Of a stretch of DNA of 64,000 nucleotides, positions 1 through 9,938 are shown piece after piece (the first letter of the stretch is position 1; each line of letters opens with the position of its first letter). Under the pieces are notes generated by a model that worked only from the letters and a program-made list of their open reading frames with translations, did not search any database and was not told the DNA's origin. The position numbers and the translations under genes were made by a program. Origin of the DNA: Neoechinorhynchus agilis (lineage: Eukaryota > Acanthocephala); contig CM121341.1 of NCBI GenBank assembly GCA_051530055.1, positions 496,001 through 560,000 on the forward strand, in the 5' to 3' direction.

Positions 1-631
1 CTTATCGCCTCAGATGCCAATAATCAACTTCAATACATGCGAATTTTCCTCGATCGAATAGCTTACCTCACTGTTGATTTCGTTTTTCTTTTTGTCATGC
101 TGGTGGCTATGAGTGTTCTCTCGTTCTTCGGCAATGGCTAGCTAATTTCAGTTAATTAAAAATTCGACTAATGAGAAACTACAAAAGGAACAACCGAGGT
201 CGGACAACTGACAGTAACATATTCAAAAGGCTCAGCTAAGTATTAATCACGTTCGTAAAAGCACTGCTTTGACAAGAAATAATGATATCTATTATTAATA
301 TTTGCTGTCAGCCATACGCTAAATAGTCGGATGAAAGCTGAAAACCTTTCGATGTTGATAACTCCATAGAAATCATCAACGTTTGTTTCAAATATTTTAA
401 GGATCTTCTCATTGTTCTAAATGGCCTAGATCTAAGGATTAAGCCCGGATTCAAGGTCATCATAAGTAAAAGCACTTTCTGGGGATTTTCGACACTGCAA
501 ACAAATAGGTAGCTATTGTTGGACCACCTGGAACTGAATCAATGAATTTCAATCAACTAAGACACAGTATTTCACTCCTTCCATAGTTAAAATCGATTTT
601 TACCATACAAATCCACTGAGTTATATTTTTA
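1..631. other. AT-rich stretch, no gene seen
   Basis: I see no open frame with recognisable protein similarity and no repeat structure here. The end of the stretch runs directly into the ABC-transporter relic and ends in a pyrimidine-rich TTATATTTTTAG tract that resembles a splice acceptor, so the last bases may be a remnant intron of that gene. Confidence 0.4.
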
Positions 632-1262
632 GGAAGCGGTATTGATGAATATTATTATTCGGCTTAACTTGGATCCGTTGCAAGAAAAGTCCGATAGCAA
701 GTGTGATTATTTTTTTAGTTTAAATCAAAGTATAAAGTTATAGGTTGGACTGGATAATCATCGAATTCGGCAACCAAGCTTTAGCTATTCTACAAACAAG
801 CTCGATTACGTGTGCGAAAGCGAATTGGAATTTGGAGAAAATGAGAGGTAGTTATTGTAGTTGGCAAAGATACTTCTAGAACGGAAATTAATTGTTGTGA
901 TTTACGAGGCCAGTTCCAGCGTCAACAAGCAAACGCAGATCAAAATCCAAGATATTATAACTAGCGAGCTAAAGGAAAGTACTATAATCAGTATAATGCA
1001 CAAGGTCCAAGATGCAATCTACAGCGATGTAGTTATGCTTGTGAAAGGTGGAGATTTGGCCGAGAGTGGAAAATCACCAGAGTTGCTAGCGAACGGAAAC
1101 AAGATCTTCCATCGGATGACGATCACCAGTGGCAAATATGCTGAGGTTACAGATATAAAAATAATATCGAATACATTGAGTTTTGGAAGCGCGAAGAGAA
1201 TTAAACAAATTCAGCAAGAACGAAAGTGGCTACTAAGTTTGCTAACGGGCGCCGTTATTTGA
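632..1262 (+). pseudogene. ABCC (MRP4-like) transporter, second nucleotide-binding domain, dead fragment
   Basis: Translation shows the end of an ABC subfamily C nucleotide-binding domain. LNLDPLQEKSDS lies at about 678-712 (family pattern NLDPxxExSD). NKLDYVCESELEFGENER covers the region before and into the signature motif at about 795-848. A Walker B/D-loop counterpart LIVVIYEASSSV and an H-loop counterpart IISIMHKVQ follow, then the usual ESGxxxELLxxxxxxF tail. In a live protein, Walker B ends in DE and the H-loop in AHR; here they read YE and MHK. In-frame stops lie at 849 and 858 inside the signature region, and a frame change occurs near 665. No Walker A or membrane part is present. It is therefore a truncated host gene copy, not a working exporter. 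ABCC4-like proteins pump organic anions and nucleotides across the plasma membrane; that is family knowledge. The subfamily assignment rests on the C-terminal tail and is moderate. Confidence 0.8.
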
Positions 1263-1639
1263 AATCCCCAAAACACGTACCAGCTTCTTTCCTTTCGGAG
1301 ATGAGCCATGTCGAGAACTTAATGGAATCGTTAAGGGTTTAAAAGAGTAGATATCGGAATTCGTTGTGACCACATCAACTTGCTCAATAAAAATACGATT
1401 GAAAAAGAGCGAGTTTTAAGTCAATGAACGTATAGTATAAAAGCTTAAGTGCAAGATACATAACTGCAATGATAAGTTTAAATGTTGGCCTATTTGATGA
1501 GAGCGTAGTATAAAAAAGGGAATCCGGCGACCGTTGCAACCGTCAATCCTCACAACTGTCTCAGATTCTAGTTTTACCATGAACTAAGAGGATTTACGTC
1601 CAAGTAATCGAGTCCTCGATCACGAGACCAAATCTCAAT
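1263..1639. other. No gene recognised
   Basis: No supported gene between the ABC relic and the first LINE. Several short frames are interrupted and show no family pattern. Confidence 0.3.
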
Positions 1640-4400
1640 AATATGCGCAGGGGTTGCGGGTCCTCATCCCCTGTTCTTTTATGAATGGAAAGCAATATAA
1701 TAAATCAAGATACGGCTAGGGCGTCCCCTCCCGTAAGCGACCCGGTACATCATCCCCAGGTTTAGAAGCTATAAACTAAAGAAACGTCATGTCCCACTTA
1801 AGATCACAGCGAGAAATATCCGAACTCTTCTAGACAAGGGCACGGAACGTCCATCCCAAAGAGCTGTTCTTAACAGAAAAGCGGCGGTAAAATCCAAGAT
1901 TCCGACTCTGGATACACTTTCTTTTGGGAAGGAGAAAGAAGAGTTGAAAATTCGCCGCCAAAACGAAACTTGTTGAGGATCACAGTCTGCATCTTTTCAA
2001 CGTTAGGGAAAGACTCATGTTCGTACGCATTCCCCCAACCCTCCTCCACCTATCTGACTGTGATCTCTGCCTACACACCAAACTTCGGCGCAACTGTCGA
2101 TTGGTGATTTGAAAGGTTGCACCGGCGATAACAATGAACTTTGGACTTATCTAAAAGTGCAACTCAAACGGGCTCTGTTATTAGGGCGGTGTGAAGAATT
2201 CTGGCGGTGGCTGCAGCCTTGATCAATGCACTTGCCCTACATTGACTTCGTAATTACAGAAATTGACGACTGTTGGACGGACCACAGATGGCTCCTTTTG
2301 AAGCTCAAATTCCAATTGGCGATGAAGACGAAGCATCCGACGACGGATTCAACCAGAAGATGGAACATCGCAAAAAATAACGAATTAGCGACAGCATAAG
2401 CCTTCCAAGAGGCCGTCAACCAACATATCCAGAATTCCACATGCAAAACGGCATCCGAACACCGAGAAAGCTTGAAGTCCTCCATAATTTAAGCTGCCAA
2501 TGAATATCTCGGTCCCAAAAGAGAAAATAACCTGATTGGTTTAATGAAAATAATGCAGATATTGCAACGATATTTGAACAAAAAAAGCCAGAATTGCCTT
2601 TGAAAACGATCCTCGATTAACATCGAGGAAGGAACAATTTCTAAAAGCGAAAGTATTCACTTATAAATGCATTCGCCAGATTCAAAATGACAGTAGGGTC
2701 ATGAAGTTCGAAGAACTCCTACAACGTGATGACGGTCACCACAAGGGGATCTTTTCGCTGGTGCTCGTGCCATCCATGGCCTCACTCCACAGTCATCAGT
2801 CACAATGTAGTGTACTGAAAGCACAATGACCGTAATCACTGAAGGAATCCGTTAGCGCTGGGGGAACCACTATCCCCAACGCGCCATCAGTAGCTTCCCC
2901 ATAGGTTTTGTATCCTGGTCCAACAATGAGAACAACAAATCCTTGGATCAATAGACTTATCGACTGAGCCGGTCAAGTACGGAGGAAAGAAGTTCGAGCA
3001 AAGCTCCATATGATCACTCACCCACCGGACTTACGGAATTCAGTCATCATACCAACCTTCAAAAGGGAAGATAGATCCATGGAGTCGCGCTAGGCAGGGA
3101 ACCAGTTGCAAGAATCCTCCTGAATAGGCTGCTTCCCCTCACGGAAGGAATTCTACCTGAAGGCCAAAGTGGATTCAGGGCTCAGAGGGGAACCATCGAT
3201 GCAATCTTCTGCGTTGATCAGCTTCAACCAAGAAATATTATTGACCTCTCCTTATGACCACCATGTTTGATATATCCCAAGCCGTCGTTAAAACGTGCTA
3301 CGCGATACCCTTTGAGAAGATGTGCATCGCTTTGGACCCCACCATGATTTGTGAAGATGGTACACTCAATTCATGAAGGAATGGCTGTCATGGTCAGATA
3401 TCATGGCCAACTGACAGAACCACTCTCAATCGGAGTTAAACAAGATTTCGTCCTCGCTTCAACACTCTTCTCGATCTACCACGCAGCTCTCCTGTATAAC
3501 ACGAATGGACAGAACTAAGATATTCAAATTCAATATCGTTATGACGGATGAGGTTTCTTCAACCTCAACCATCTAAAGAGTAAAATGAAAACCTTCGAAG
3601 TTACAATGGTGCCCCACCTGACGATCCCGTCAAACTGGAACAACTGACGGCTTCTTTGTGAATTGTTTGGACTGAAGAAAAACACCATCAAAAACAAAGT
3701 CCTTGTGCAGCATATCTCACAAAATCCATTTCCGGCCTTCGAAATCAACATAAATGATGCGTCACTTGACCAAGTCGACAAATGTTGTTACCTGGGGAAC
3801 ACACTGCATAACAAGAGGTCTTTGCAAGAATTCGAGCAGCGCACACATCCTATTGAAAACTGTGCTTGCTGTCCTTTCGACTCAGAAACCTGGACCGCGC
3901 GAAACGAAAGCACATCAAGATCAAAAACTCCGACAAATCCTCCGTTTCAGATGGGTGGACTATGGGGCTAACAAGCAAGTAGTTGTGAGATCAAAATCCG
4001 TGAGTATAGAATCTATGCTAATTGCCTGACAGCTTCGCTTGCTTGAACTTCTCGAGAGAATGGATGACACACTGAACCCGAAACAACTGTCCTCTATATC
4101 GAGCTAACTAAAGAAACACGAAAATGCGGGGACAATACAAGTGATTTAAATTCCAGATCAAAACTATCATGACAGAAAACAACATCGACCACAAAGCCTG
4201 CGTAAATCTCGTTCAAGACCGACTAATCTGGAAATGCACCTACTGAACTGCGACACCCAAACGCGAAACCAACCGCACGGAAGAGAGAACGACAAGAAGA
4301 AAGGAAACAAAGACTGAGCCCCCGATGTCTGAGAACGTTCCCAAATCGCATTGCTCTCCCATCTAAGAACACGTGGACGAATCCGAGGCAACCAACGACG
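1640..4400 (+). mobile_element. Old RTE-like LINE (endonuclease plus reverse transcriptase), heavily decayed
   Basis: Spread over all three frames, the stretch follows in order the widespread animal endonuclease-reverse transcriptase often annotated as craniofacial development protein 2-like. Near 1810 is an endonuclease start NIRTLLDKGTERPSQRAVL. The end of the endonuclease, WTDHRW, lies near 2275-2292. A linker DWFNENNADI lies near 2536. The RT segment LTEGILPEGQSGFR is near 3135, a degenerate palm motif near 3270 and a GVKQ motif near 3436. The C-terminal part VDKCCYLGNTL lies near 3770, LRQILRFRWVDY near 3930, and a tail typical of the family up to about 4250. Many stops and frameshifts make it long dead. 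The element is nearly full length over about 2.7 kb. The clade name is inferred from remembered similarity, so RTE-like is tentative; a LINE of this endonuclease/RT type is secure. Confidence 0.75.
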
Positions 4401-4559
4401 ACAAACATAAAAACTGAATAATACCCAAGAAATTCGTTAGAATATTCAACTCGGACTTACCACGTTTAACATACATTTTGAAACTCCTTCAAAATCAAGC
4501 ATTTGAGGCCCATCACAATAAATATCCTTCCCCTTTAAACTTTCTTTCCTCCAAAATTC

Positions 4560-5425
4560 GTTCGGGTGGCAATTAAACATGGTGGCGGGCCGTCAAGGAC
4601 TCTCTTGGTCTGCGCCGTCCAGGCACCGATGCCCTACTTTGTATTTATGACACGTTTCTACGTAACCTCGACAATATTCCCTCCCACTTCACCCGTCTCC
4701 TTCAACTGGATTTATCTAAAGCTTTCGACTCCGTGGACCATTCACTCCTCCGATTTTGGTCTCAAATTGTGGCAGATCCGCTGGCTCGAATCTTATCTTC
4801 ATAATCACAAACAATACATTCATTGCCGCATCAAAGACGTTCCTCAAGGTGCCGTAATCTCACCACTTTTATCAAACCTCTCTCCTCTCGCTCTAAACTT
4901 TTCTTATATGCCGACGATATCTCCCTTATCACCCATTCACCACCCCGCTTCTCCCGACTGGTATATCACTCTCTCCCTCAAGCTCAATACCTTCAAAAAT
5001 TATCTCCTCAAACGCCTCCGACATTTAGGAATCCCTTCACTCGATCTCTACAAATTTTACTTCAGCTTTATTTTACCCTCCCTCACCTACGGTTATCCCG
5101 TCTTTTGCAACCTATCCAAATCTCAAATCCGTCGCCTTGAAATGTTTCATAAAGGAGTATCTAAAATTTGCACAACTTACTTTCCCCCTCTCACCGAATG
5201 CCTTGACACTATTTTCATAAAACAATCAAAACGACAAGAGCATAACACTCGTAATCCTAATTCTTATCATCCTCCCTCAACCTCACACCTCCCTATACCT
5301 ACACTCTTTTTTCCTTGCTGCTCAATCTTCTCGGATATCATAACTTGTAATGAATCTTAGGAAAGACCAACCTCACAAACTCTCCTTATGAGGATCCAAA
5401 AGTACATGGGTCCTATTGTTTGTTA
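4560..5425 (+). mobile_element. CR1/Jockey-like LINE, 3' part, with internal deletion
   Basis: An open frame of 264 codons (4566-5360) carries scrambled RT pieces: a DLSKAFDSVDH-like motif in a shifted frame near 4708, VPQGAVISPLLSN near 4838, a collapsed catalytic region near 4905, then a well conserved C-terminal part beginning LLKRLRHLGIPSLDLYKFY. From about 4985 onward it is nearly identical to the LINE on the opposite strand at 18975-19330. The catalytic YADD stretch is missing through an internal deletion between about 4950 and 4975. The 3' end lies near 5400-5425, where the sequence matches the tails of the copies near 18750 and 20150. The RT is not functional in this copy. Confidence 0.8.
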
Positions 5426-5731
5426 ATTAACAAATAAACATGTAATTATTATAAATTTCAATTATTGGCATGTAAAATCGGATCGAGTTTCATAGGGGAA
5501 ATGCAAAAATTACTGAAGAATGGACGATTTAAGCGATAAATCTCAATGATCCACAAATTTGATTGGAAAAAGCACTACTTTTATTACCAAAAAGAAGGTG
5601 AAGAAATATAACTTAACATTTCGTCCTCTACGCGTGAGCTTAAGAATTGCTTCTAAGTTCGTGTACTCACATACATAGTATGTGTTCCTTGTATTTTTTT
5701 CCCATTTTTATTTTAATTGATACTTGGGCTG
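5426..5731. other. Spacer without a recognised gene
   Basis: AT-rich sequence between the LINE tail and the inverted repeat of the next element; nothing recognisable. Confidence 0.3.
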
Positions 5732-5868
5732 GCTGTTGTAATGTGATAAATAAAAATCTTTATTTCCGAACTTTCGCAGTCTCACGGCTTCTTCAGGAAT
5801 CTACAAAGGGCCCATGGAGATACGTAGTTTGTTAAAGTAGTGACATTGATGTGTGGAAAGTACGACAA
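5732..5868 (+). repeat. Left inverted terminal repeat of PLE
   Basis: About 137 bp, the reverse complement of 6721-6858 at roughly 80 percent identity by eye. The outermost 18 bases are identical and the match persists inward past 5860. It contains, in reverse complement, a CTGAAGAAGCC...GCGAAAG block like the hammerhead region of the PLE that ends near 8345. Confidence 0.85.
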
Positions 5869-6720
5869 ATCCAGTCGATCCGGTAACATTGACAACAACG
5901 TCTTTTCTTAAATGTAGACCGATTATTTCGGTAGTCAATGGTCCTGCGTGCCGATTATCTCATTTCCTGGCGATTAGCCCACTTATTCAAAGAAAGAGTT
6001 CCTATTTGCAGAATGTAGGCAATTTACCGTTGAGATGCACAGGACTGATTTGCTCATCATCATCATTAACGGAGAAACGATGCAATTTTCGCCAATAGTG
6101 GATAAGAAGTAACGATATCATGTGGTTCCAGCAGCGGTGTGATTCACGGGAGGAGAAGCGGAAAGATGATCGCTTAATTAATCGATATAAAGCAAAAACC
6201 GGATTCTCAAGATTCCATATTTCAGTGAAAATTAAACTAATGACGCTCGAAAGCAACTGCTACGATTGAGAATGGATGTCCGGATTGTCCACCGACGCGC
6301 GCCTACCCTAAGGCGAATCCTGACGAGAACTGGGCATTATGAAATTCCGGAAACAAGTCCAGCATCGTTCATTGATGTGTACAAATGAAAGAAAAGATTC
6401 AATTTGCACTCCAAGCTTCTTGGTCTACGAGATAACCAACGAACGACGTTTGGCCGATAACAATCGCGACTTAATCGTTCGAGCCGTTTCGTAACCTAAT
6501 TAACCGGACGCAAAATCATGGCCACCCCACGGATAAAGCACCACTCAGAGCGCCACATCGACAGAGAAGTAAAACTCTCGACGCGAGTACCTTTTGGAAC
6601 TATATATCGCCGAGGCATTACTTATATCCCGGACGGATGGAAGGGGATGGTATTTCTAACGGGCAATGCTACTGATAGTTCTAGAAATCAGCCCGACCAA
6701 GCCCCAAAATTGCTCAATCG

Positions 6721-6858
6721 GTAAGACGAACTTTCTACACTTCAATGTCGCTACTTTAACTCAGTTGAGATCTTTATACGACGGTAGATTCCTAAGGAAG
6801 ATGTAAGACGGTGAAAGCGCTCAGAAATAAAGATTTTAATTTATCACATTACAACAGC
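6721..6858 (-). repeat. Right inverted terminal repeat of PLE
   Basis: Partner of 5732-5868 in inverted orientation. The hammerhead-like core here is more decayed. Confidence 0.85.
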
Positions 6859-7098
6859 AGCATAAAAGTATCTATTTTCGAAAACAAAAACATGATAAAT
6901 TTTGTGGTTAACATATGAAATAGTATTTCACAATAATACTTTTTTCGAAAACAATCTTGATAAAGGCACAAGATGGTGCCGACCTAATAAATTCAACTTT
7001 TCTGAAGCAATTCTAAATACGTCCTACGCGTAAATCGCCTTGGATAGCATGTTTTTCGTTATCGAAACCAGCTATATAAGCAAGTTCGTGGTCTTGCA

Positions 7099-8262
7099 AT
7101 GGGAAATAGTTTGGCTCTGGTATTGGCCATCCTCTACCTCGATGACCTGGAAAGACTGCACATCTATCCACATTTAGCGTCGAGTCAAGTTTACCTCCGC
7201 TATGTGGACGATGTGTTGCTGACCTTCACCGAGGATGATGAGGTCGATACCATTGAGTCACTATTAAATTCAATGGACTCGAATAGGAGGATTCAAGTTA
7301 CAAGAGACCAACCTTCGGACTACCTGCCATTCCTAAATCTTCGCTTCAAATCCGACGATGTGTCCAACTTCAATTGGTATCGAAAGCCATGCAGGAAGTC
7401 GATTGTGACGCACCGAGATTCTCACCATCCTTGGGCGATGAAAGCGGCGATATACGCTGGTATGCATAAATCGGCAACCACCTGCTCATCGTCGTGGGAC
7501 GCGAAGCGTGGAGCGGTGGAAGCAGTAAACAAGATCTTCGCGGACAACGGATATTCGACAGAGGAGACCGAAGGATTCCAGCGAGAAGTGGAAAATAGAA
7601 TTAGACGAGACGCTGGACCCATGAGGGAACGAAAGGACGATAGGCCGATCCTACGAATTCCGTACGTGAGTGAAATGTTCACGAAGAGAGTCAAAGTACT
7701 GCTCAGGCAAGCAGGGTTGAATGTGCGTATTGTGCACAGAGGGTGTAGAACGCTGCGGAGGATGCTGACGAGAACGAGGCATCATGAGGATCATCAGGAA
7801 TGCCCTCGGTCGTGCCTATTGTGCAGATACGCAGCAGGTGCGAGGATGGACGAGGAGCGTCAGCAAGCCATTGATCGTGACTGGAAGATGTGCGATCAGA
7901 GCAGTGTGGTCTACGAGATCCGGTGTGAACGGTGTCGGATTGACCGTGGCCACTTGGTCACGTACGTGGGCAAAACAGAAAGGCCACTTCGCCAAAGAGT
8001 GGCCGAGCATGTACGAAACTCGTTGAACCCAAGTGCGCAATCGTATGTGGCGAGACCGTGGGCGAAACATTATTCGCGAGTCCACCCGGATGGAACAGTT
8101 CAGCTGTCCACGCGCATAATGTACAAAGCGCAGGATCCCGTCGAACTGTCGATAGCGGAAGCGCTGATCATATCCCGAGAGACCCGGGATCGTGAGGACT
8201 CTAGCGGGCATCGGTCGGTAGGACACTCATTAACCAGAAGGATGAGTTGTCTGCCGTCATGA
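7099..8262 (+). CDS. Penelope RT (C-terminal half) with GIY-YIG endonuclease
   Basis: The 387-residue frame begins MGNSLALVLAILYLDDLE, matching the Penelope motif GLAMGxPLxPxxAxLxxxxxE; the upstream codons read QVRGLA in the same frame, so the ATG is internal to a longer ancestral protein. The catalytic RYVDD box lies at residues about 34-38, followed by a thumb region with FLNLRF and the FNWYRKP stretch typical of the family. The C-terminal GIY-YIG nuclease starts near residue 255: CRYAAGARMDE, VVYEIRCERC, then YVGKTERPLRQRVAEH with the catalytic arginine context, and ends near residue 370. Penelope proteins copy their RNA at nicked DNA. The missing fingers domain means this copy cannot move by itself. 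The two zinc-like cysteine pairs (CLLC, CERC) around the nuclease are intact. Confidence 0.88.
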   Translation: MGNSLALVLAILYLDDLERLHIYPHLASSQVYLRYVDDVLLTFTEDDEVDTIESLLNSMDSNRRIQVTRDQPSDYLPFLNLRFKSDDVSNFNWYRKPCRKSIVTHRDSHHPWAMKAAIYAGMHKSATTCSSSWDAKRGAVEAVNKIFADNGYSTEETEGFQREVENRIRRDAGPMRERKDDRPILRIPYVSEMFTKRVKVLLRQAGLNVRIVHRGCRTLRRMLTRTRHHEDHQECPRSCLLCRYAAGARMDEERQQAIDRDWKMCDQSSVVYEIRCERCRIDRGHLVTYVGKTERPLRQRVAEHVRNSLNPSAQSYVARPWAKHYSRVHPDGTVQLSTRIMYKAQDPVELSIAEALIISRETRDREDSSGHRSVGHSLTRRMSCLPS

Positions 8263-8295
8263 ATCTCATGTGAACCTCCACTCGCATTGCAGATT

Positions 8296-8334
8296 ACACC
8301 CTGAAGAAGCCGTTGGACGGCGAAAGCTAGGTGT
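8296..8334 (+). ncRNA. Hammerhead ribozyme motif at the PLE 3' end
   Basis: The bases fold as a minimal type I hammerhead. Stem I strand ACACC (8296-8300) is followed by core CTGAAGA (8301-8307). One extra A precedes stem II, GCCG/CGGC with a TTGGA loop (8309-8321). GAA (8322-8324) is followed by the self-complementary AGCT (8325-8328) as stem III and A17 (8329). GGTGT (8330-8334) then closes stem I with five pairs. Cleavage would fall after 8329. Penelope-like elements are known to carry such minimal hammerheads with very short stem III, thought to work as dimers. The extra A after the core is a deviation. Activity is inferred from the fold only. Confidence 0.75.
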
Positions 8335-8345
8335 TTCAATAAAAT

Positions 8346-8893
8346 CTCTTTCAGTCGGATTGTCAATCAAACAATCATCAATAGATAAAACATGCGACTG
8401 AACAACCAAGCAGCGCTTAGTAATCTCATGTTTAGAATTAAAAAAAAGTGGCCGAACTGGTTTGACACTCGATCCTTTTCAGAAAATAATTAAAAATCGC
8501 CACTTACATGCTCTATTTGATAATTTTCGTCCTTCGAGTAGACCATCTTCACCAATTTATTGCTCTTGTAAGTTTTTAAATATGTAAGTTTGCCTCCTAT
8601 TTAAAAATATAGAAGAGCAATAGACTGATGAAGGGGGAAAATTGTCAAAAATAAATCAATATTATAATTCGCCATAAAAAAGTGAATGATGAGCATCTTT
8701 ATAACAAACACTTGCATGCTCCAAAGTAGCTATTTTTCTCAGTAATTAACTACTAAAAGCGTCCGAACGTCTTTCACGAGTGCGCTACAAAACATTTGAG
8801 AAAAACCCTCCGACAAATGACGTAATTTCGTGCTTCTTCCGCGCATTCGTCGCAACGTGCCGTGTCAGTTGGCATGGTGCTTCGAACACTGAG
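8346..8893. other. Spacer and RPS16 5' region
   Basis: No protein gene seen. Near 8622-8660 a CTGATGAAGGGGG...AAATAAATC block looks like one more decayed PLE end. Close to the RPS16 start, a pyrimidine run CTTCTTCCG (8831-8839) resembles a TOP transcription start, usual for ribosomal protein genes. Confidence 0.35.
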
Positions 8894-9355
8894 ATGTCTT
8901 CTTCACCTAGCGGACTCAAGGAGCGCAAATGCGTCACTACTTTCGGAAAAAAGAAGACGGCTACAGCGACTGTGAAGGTCTGTGAGTGTCGGAACAAGAG
9001 CGGTACCATTCTGGTTAATAGTCGTCCTATTTCACTTGTTCAACCCGAATGCCTTCGTCTAAAGCTTGAAGAGGCTACGATGCTCATTAGGCCATCGAAA
9101 TTACGTGAATTAAACATCCGGGTTCATGTCCGTGGTGGTGGGCATGTTTCTCAAATTTATGCCATCAGACAAGCTATCGCTAAAGGAATCGTTGCCTATT
9201 ATCAAAAATACGTCGACGAGCAGAGTAAAAACGAGTTAAGGAACGCTCTTCTTTCCTACGATCGATCGCTTTTAGTCGCCGATCCACGAAGATGTGAACC
9301 GAAGAAGTTTGGCGGACCTGGAGCGAGAGCCAAGTACCAGAAGAGTTATAGATGA
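8894..9355 (+). CDS. RPS16: Ribosomal protein S16 (uS9)
   Basis: The 153-residue protein is a component of the cytosolic small ribosomal subunit, contacting rRNA near the decoding site. The start was set at [21 protein letters not shown] because animal RPS16 begins at this point; 38 further codons upstream are open but unlike the family. Conserved blocks are [12 protein letters not shown], the LRLKLEEA region, [19 protein letters not shown] and the invariant C-terminal tail [14 protein letters not shown]. The length is close to the usual 146 residues, the extra being at the N terminus. The gene has no intron. A TOP-like pyrimidine run lies about 60 bp upstream, and AATAAA begins 3 bases after the stop (9358), so the 3' UTR must be extremely short. 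It is a live gene, not a processed copy with a decayed frame, although the lack of introns leaves that option formally open. Confidence 0.96.
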   Translation: MSSSPSGLKERKCVTTFGKKKTATATVKVCECRNKSGTILVNSRPISLVQPECLRLKLEEATMLIRPSKLRELNIRVHVRGGGHVSQIYAIRQAIAKGIVAYYQKYVDEQSKNELRNALLSYDRSLLVADPRRCEPKKFGGPGARAKYQKSYR

Positions 9356-9363
9356 GAAATAAA

Positions 9364-9938
9364 TACTATTTCATTTGATAGGAGGCATCGTTTTTGGTTC
9401 GTTAACGAACATTGAACCCGATTTTGCTTTTGTAATCGAACCGAAATTGGCAGTTTTTATGTGAATTTCAATTCGAGGTTACATTTTCAAAGACCTGAAT
9501 GCACGAACAAGATGACACTAAAAACATTAGTATTCGAAATCAGACAAAAAAGTCGTTTTAAAAGCATCAAATTCTTTAAAGCCCTTAAAAGTGAGCACTG
9601 GAAGCCGTTTTTATGTGAATACGCATTTGACTTTACCGGCATTGGTTTGAAAATAAGTTTGTCAAATCTATGAAACGCGATTAAGTACAATTTAGATATT
9701 TCAAAATGTAATCTTCTAATTCAAGTGAGCAACTCAAGTCGCTAAGAAAACATAAATCACAGGCGGTTTTAGTCAGGAGTAACCCTTTTTTCTTCTATCG
9801 ATTCAAGATTCGATTTTTTTATCGCGTCGTTTTATGGTTTTCCTTTTTAAGAATCAATTTCCACGTTCATTTCCTTTAGAGGAATTTGAAATAGACTAAG
9901 CAGAAACGTCGAATCCATCTACGACGAATCGTCCGTAC
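9364..9938. other. Intergenic spacer between RPS16 and TENT4-like gene
   Basis: Convergent genes meet here. Short frames on both strands show no family pattern; AT-rich. Confidence 0.4.

Larger units (their letters stand above)
5732..6858 (+). mobile_element. Penelope-like element relic bounded by inverted terminal repeats
   Basis: The core (about 6270-6640) reads in pieces as the end of a Penelope reverse transcriptase and GIY-YIG region. RMDVRIVHRRAPTLRRILTRT near 6270 parallels the same stretch in the element at 7099-8262, and IDREVKLSTRVPF near 6560 parallels its C-terminal part. The body is flanked by long inverted repeats (see separate entries). It is an old, 5'-shortened copy with many breaks and no usable ORF. 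Inverted or partial terminal repeats are a known feature of Penelope-like elements. Confidence 0.75.
7030..8345 (+). mobile_element. Penelope-like element, 5'-truncated, relatively young
   Basis: It contains one long open frame (7099-8262) with RT palm and GIY-YIG endonuclease, followed by a short 3' region with a hammerhead ribozyme motif and an AATAAA near 8340. The 5' half of the reverse transcriptase is absent; the sequence enters the RT at the QVRGLAMG motif near 7083. The reading frame is intact to its stop, unlike the neighbour copy at 5732-6858. Confidence 0.85.

Noticed and set aside
8780-8893. 38-codon upstream extension of RPS16
   Set aside because: Open by chance; it contains the likely TOP start site and does not resemble the family N terminus.
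9461-9690. Overlapping 70- and 67-codon frames downstream of RPS16
   Set aside because: They are opposite-strand shadows of each other without family pattern.
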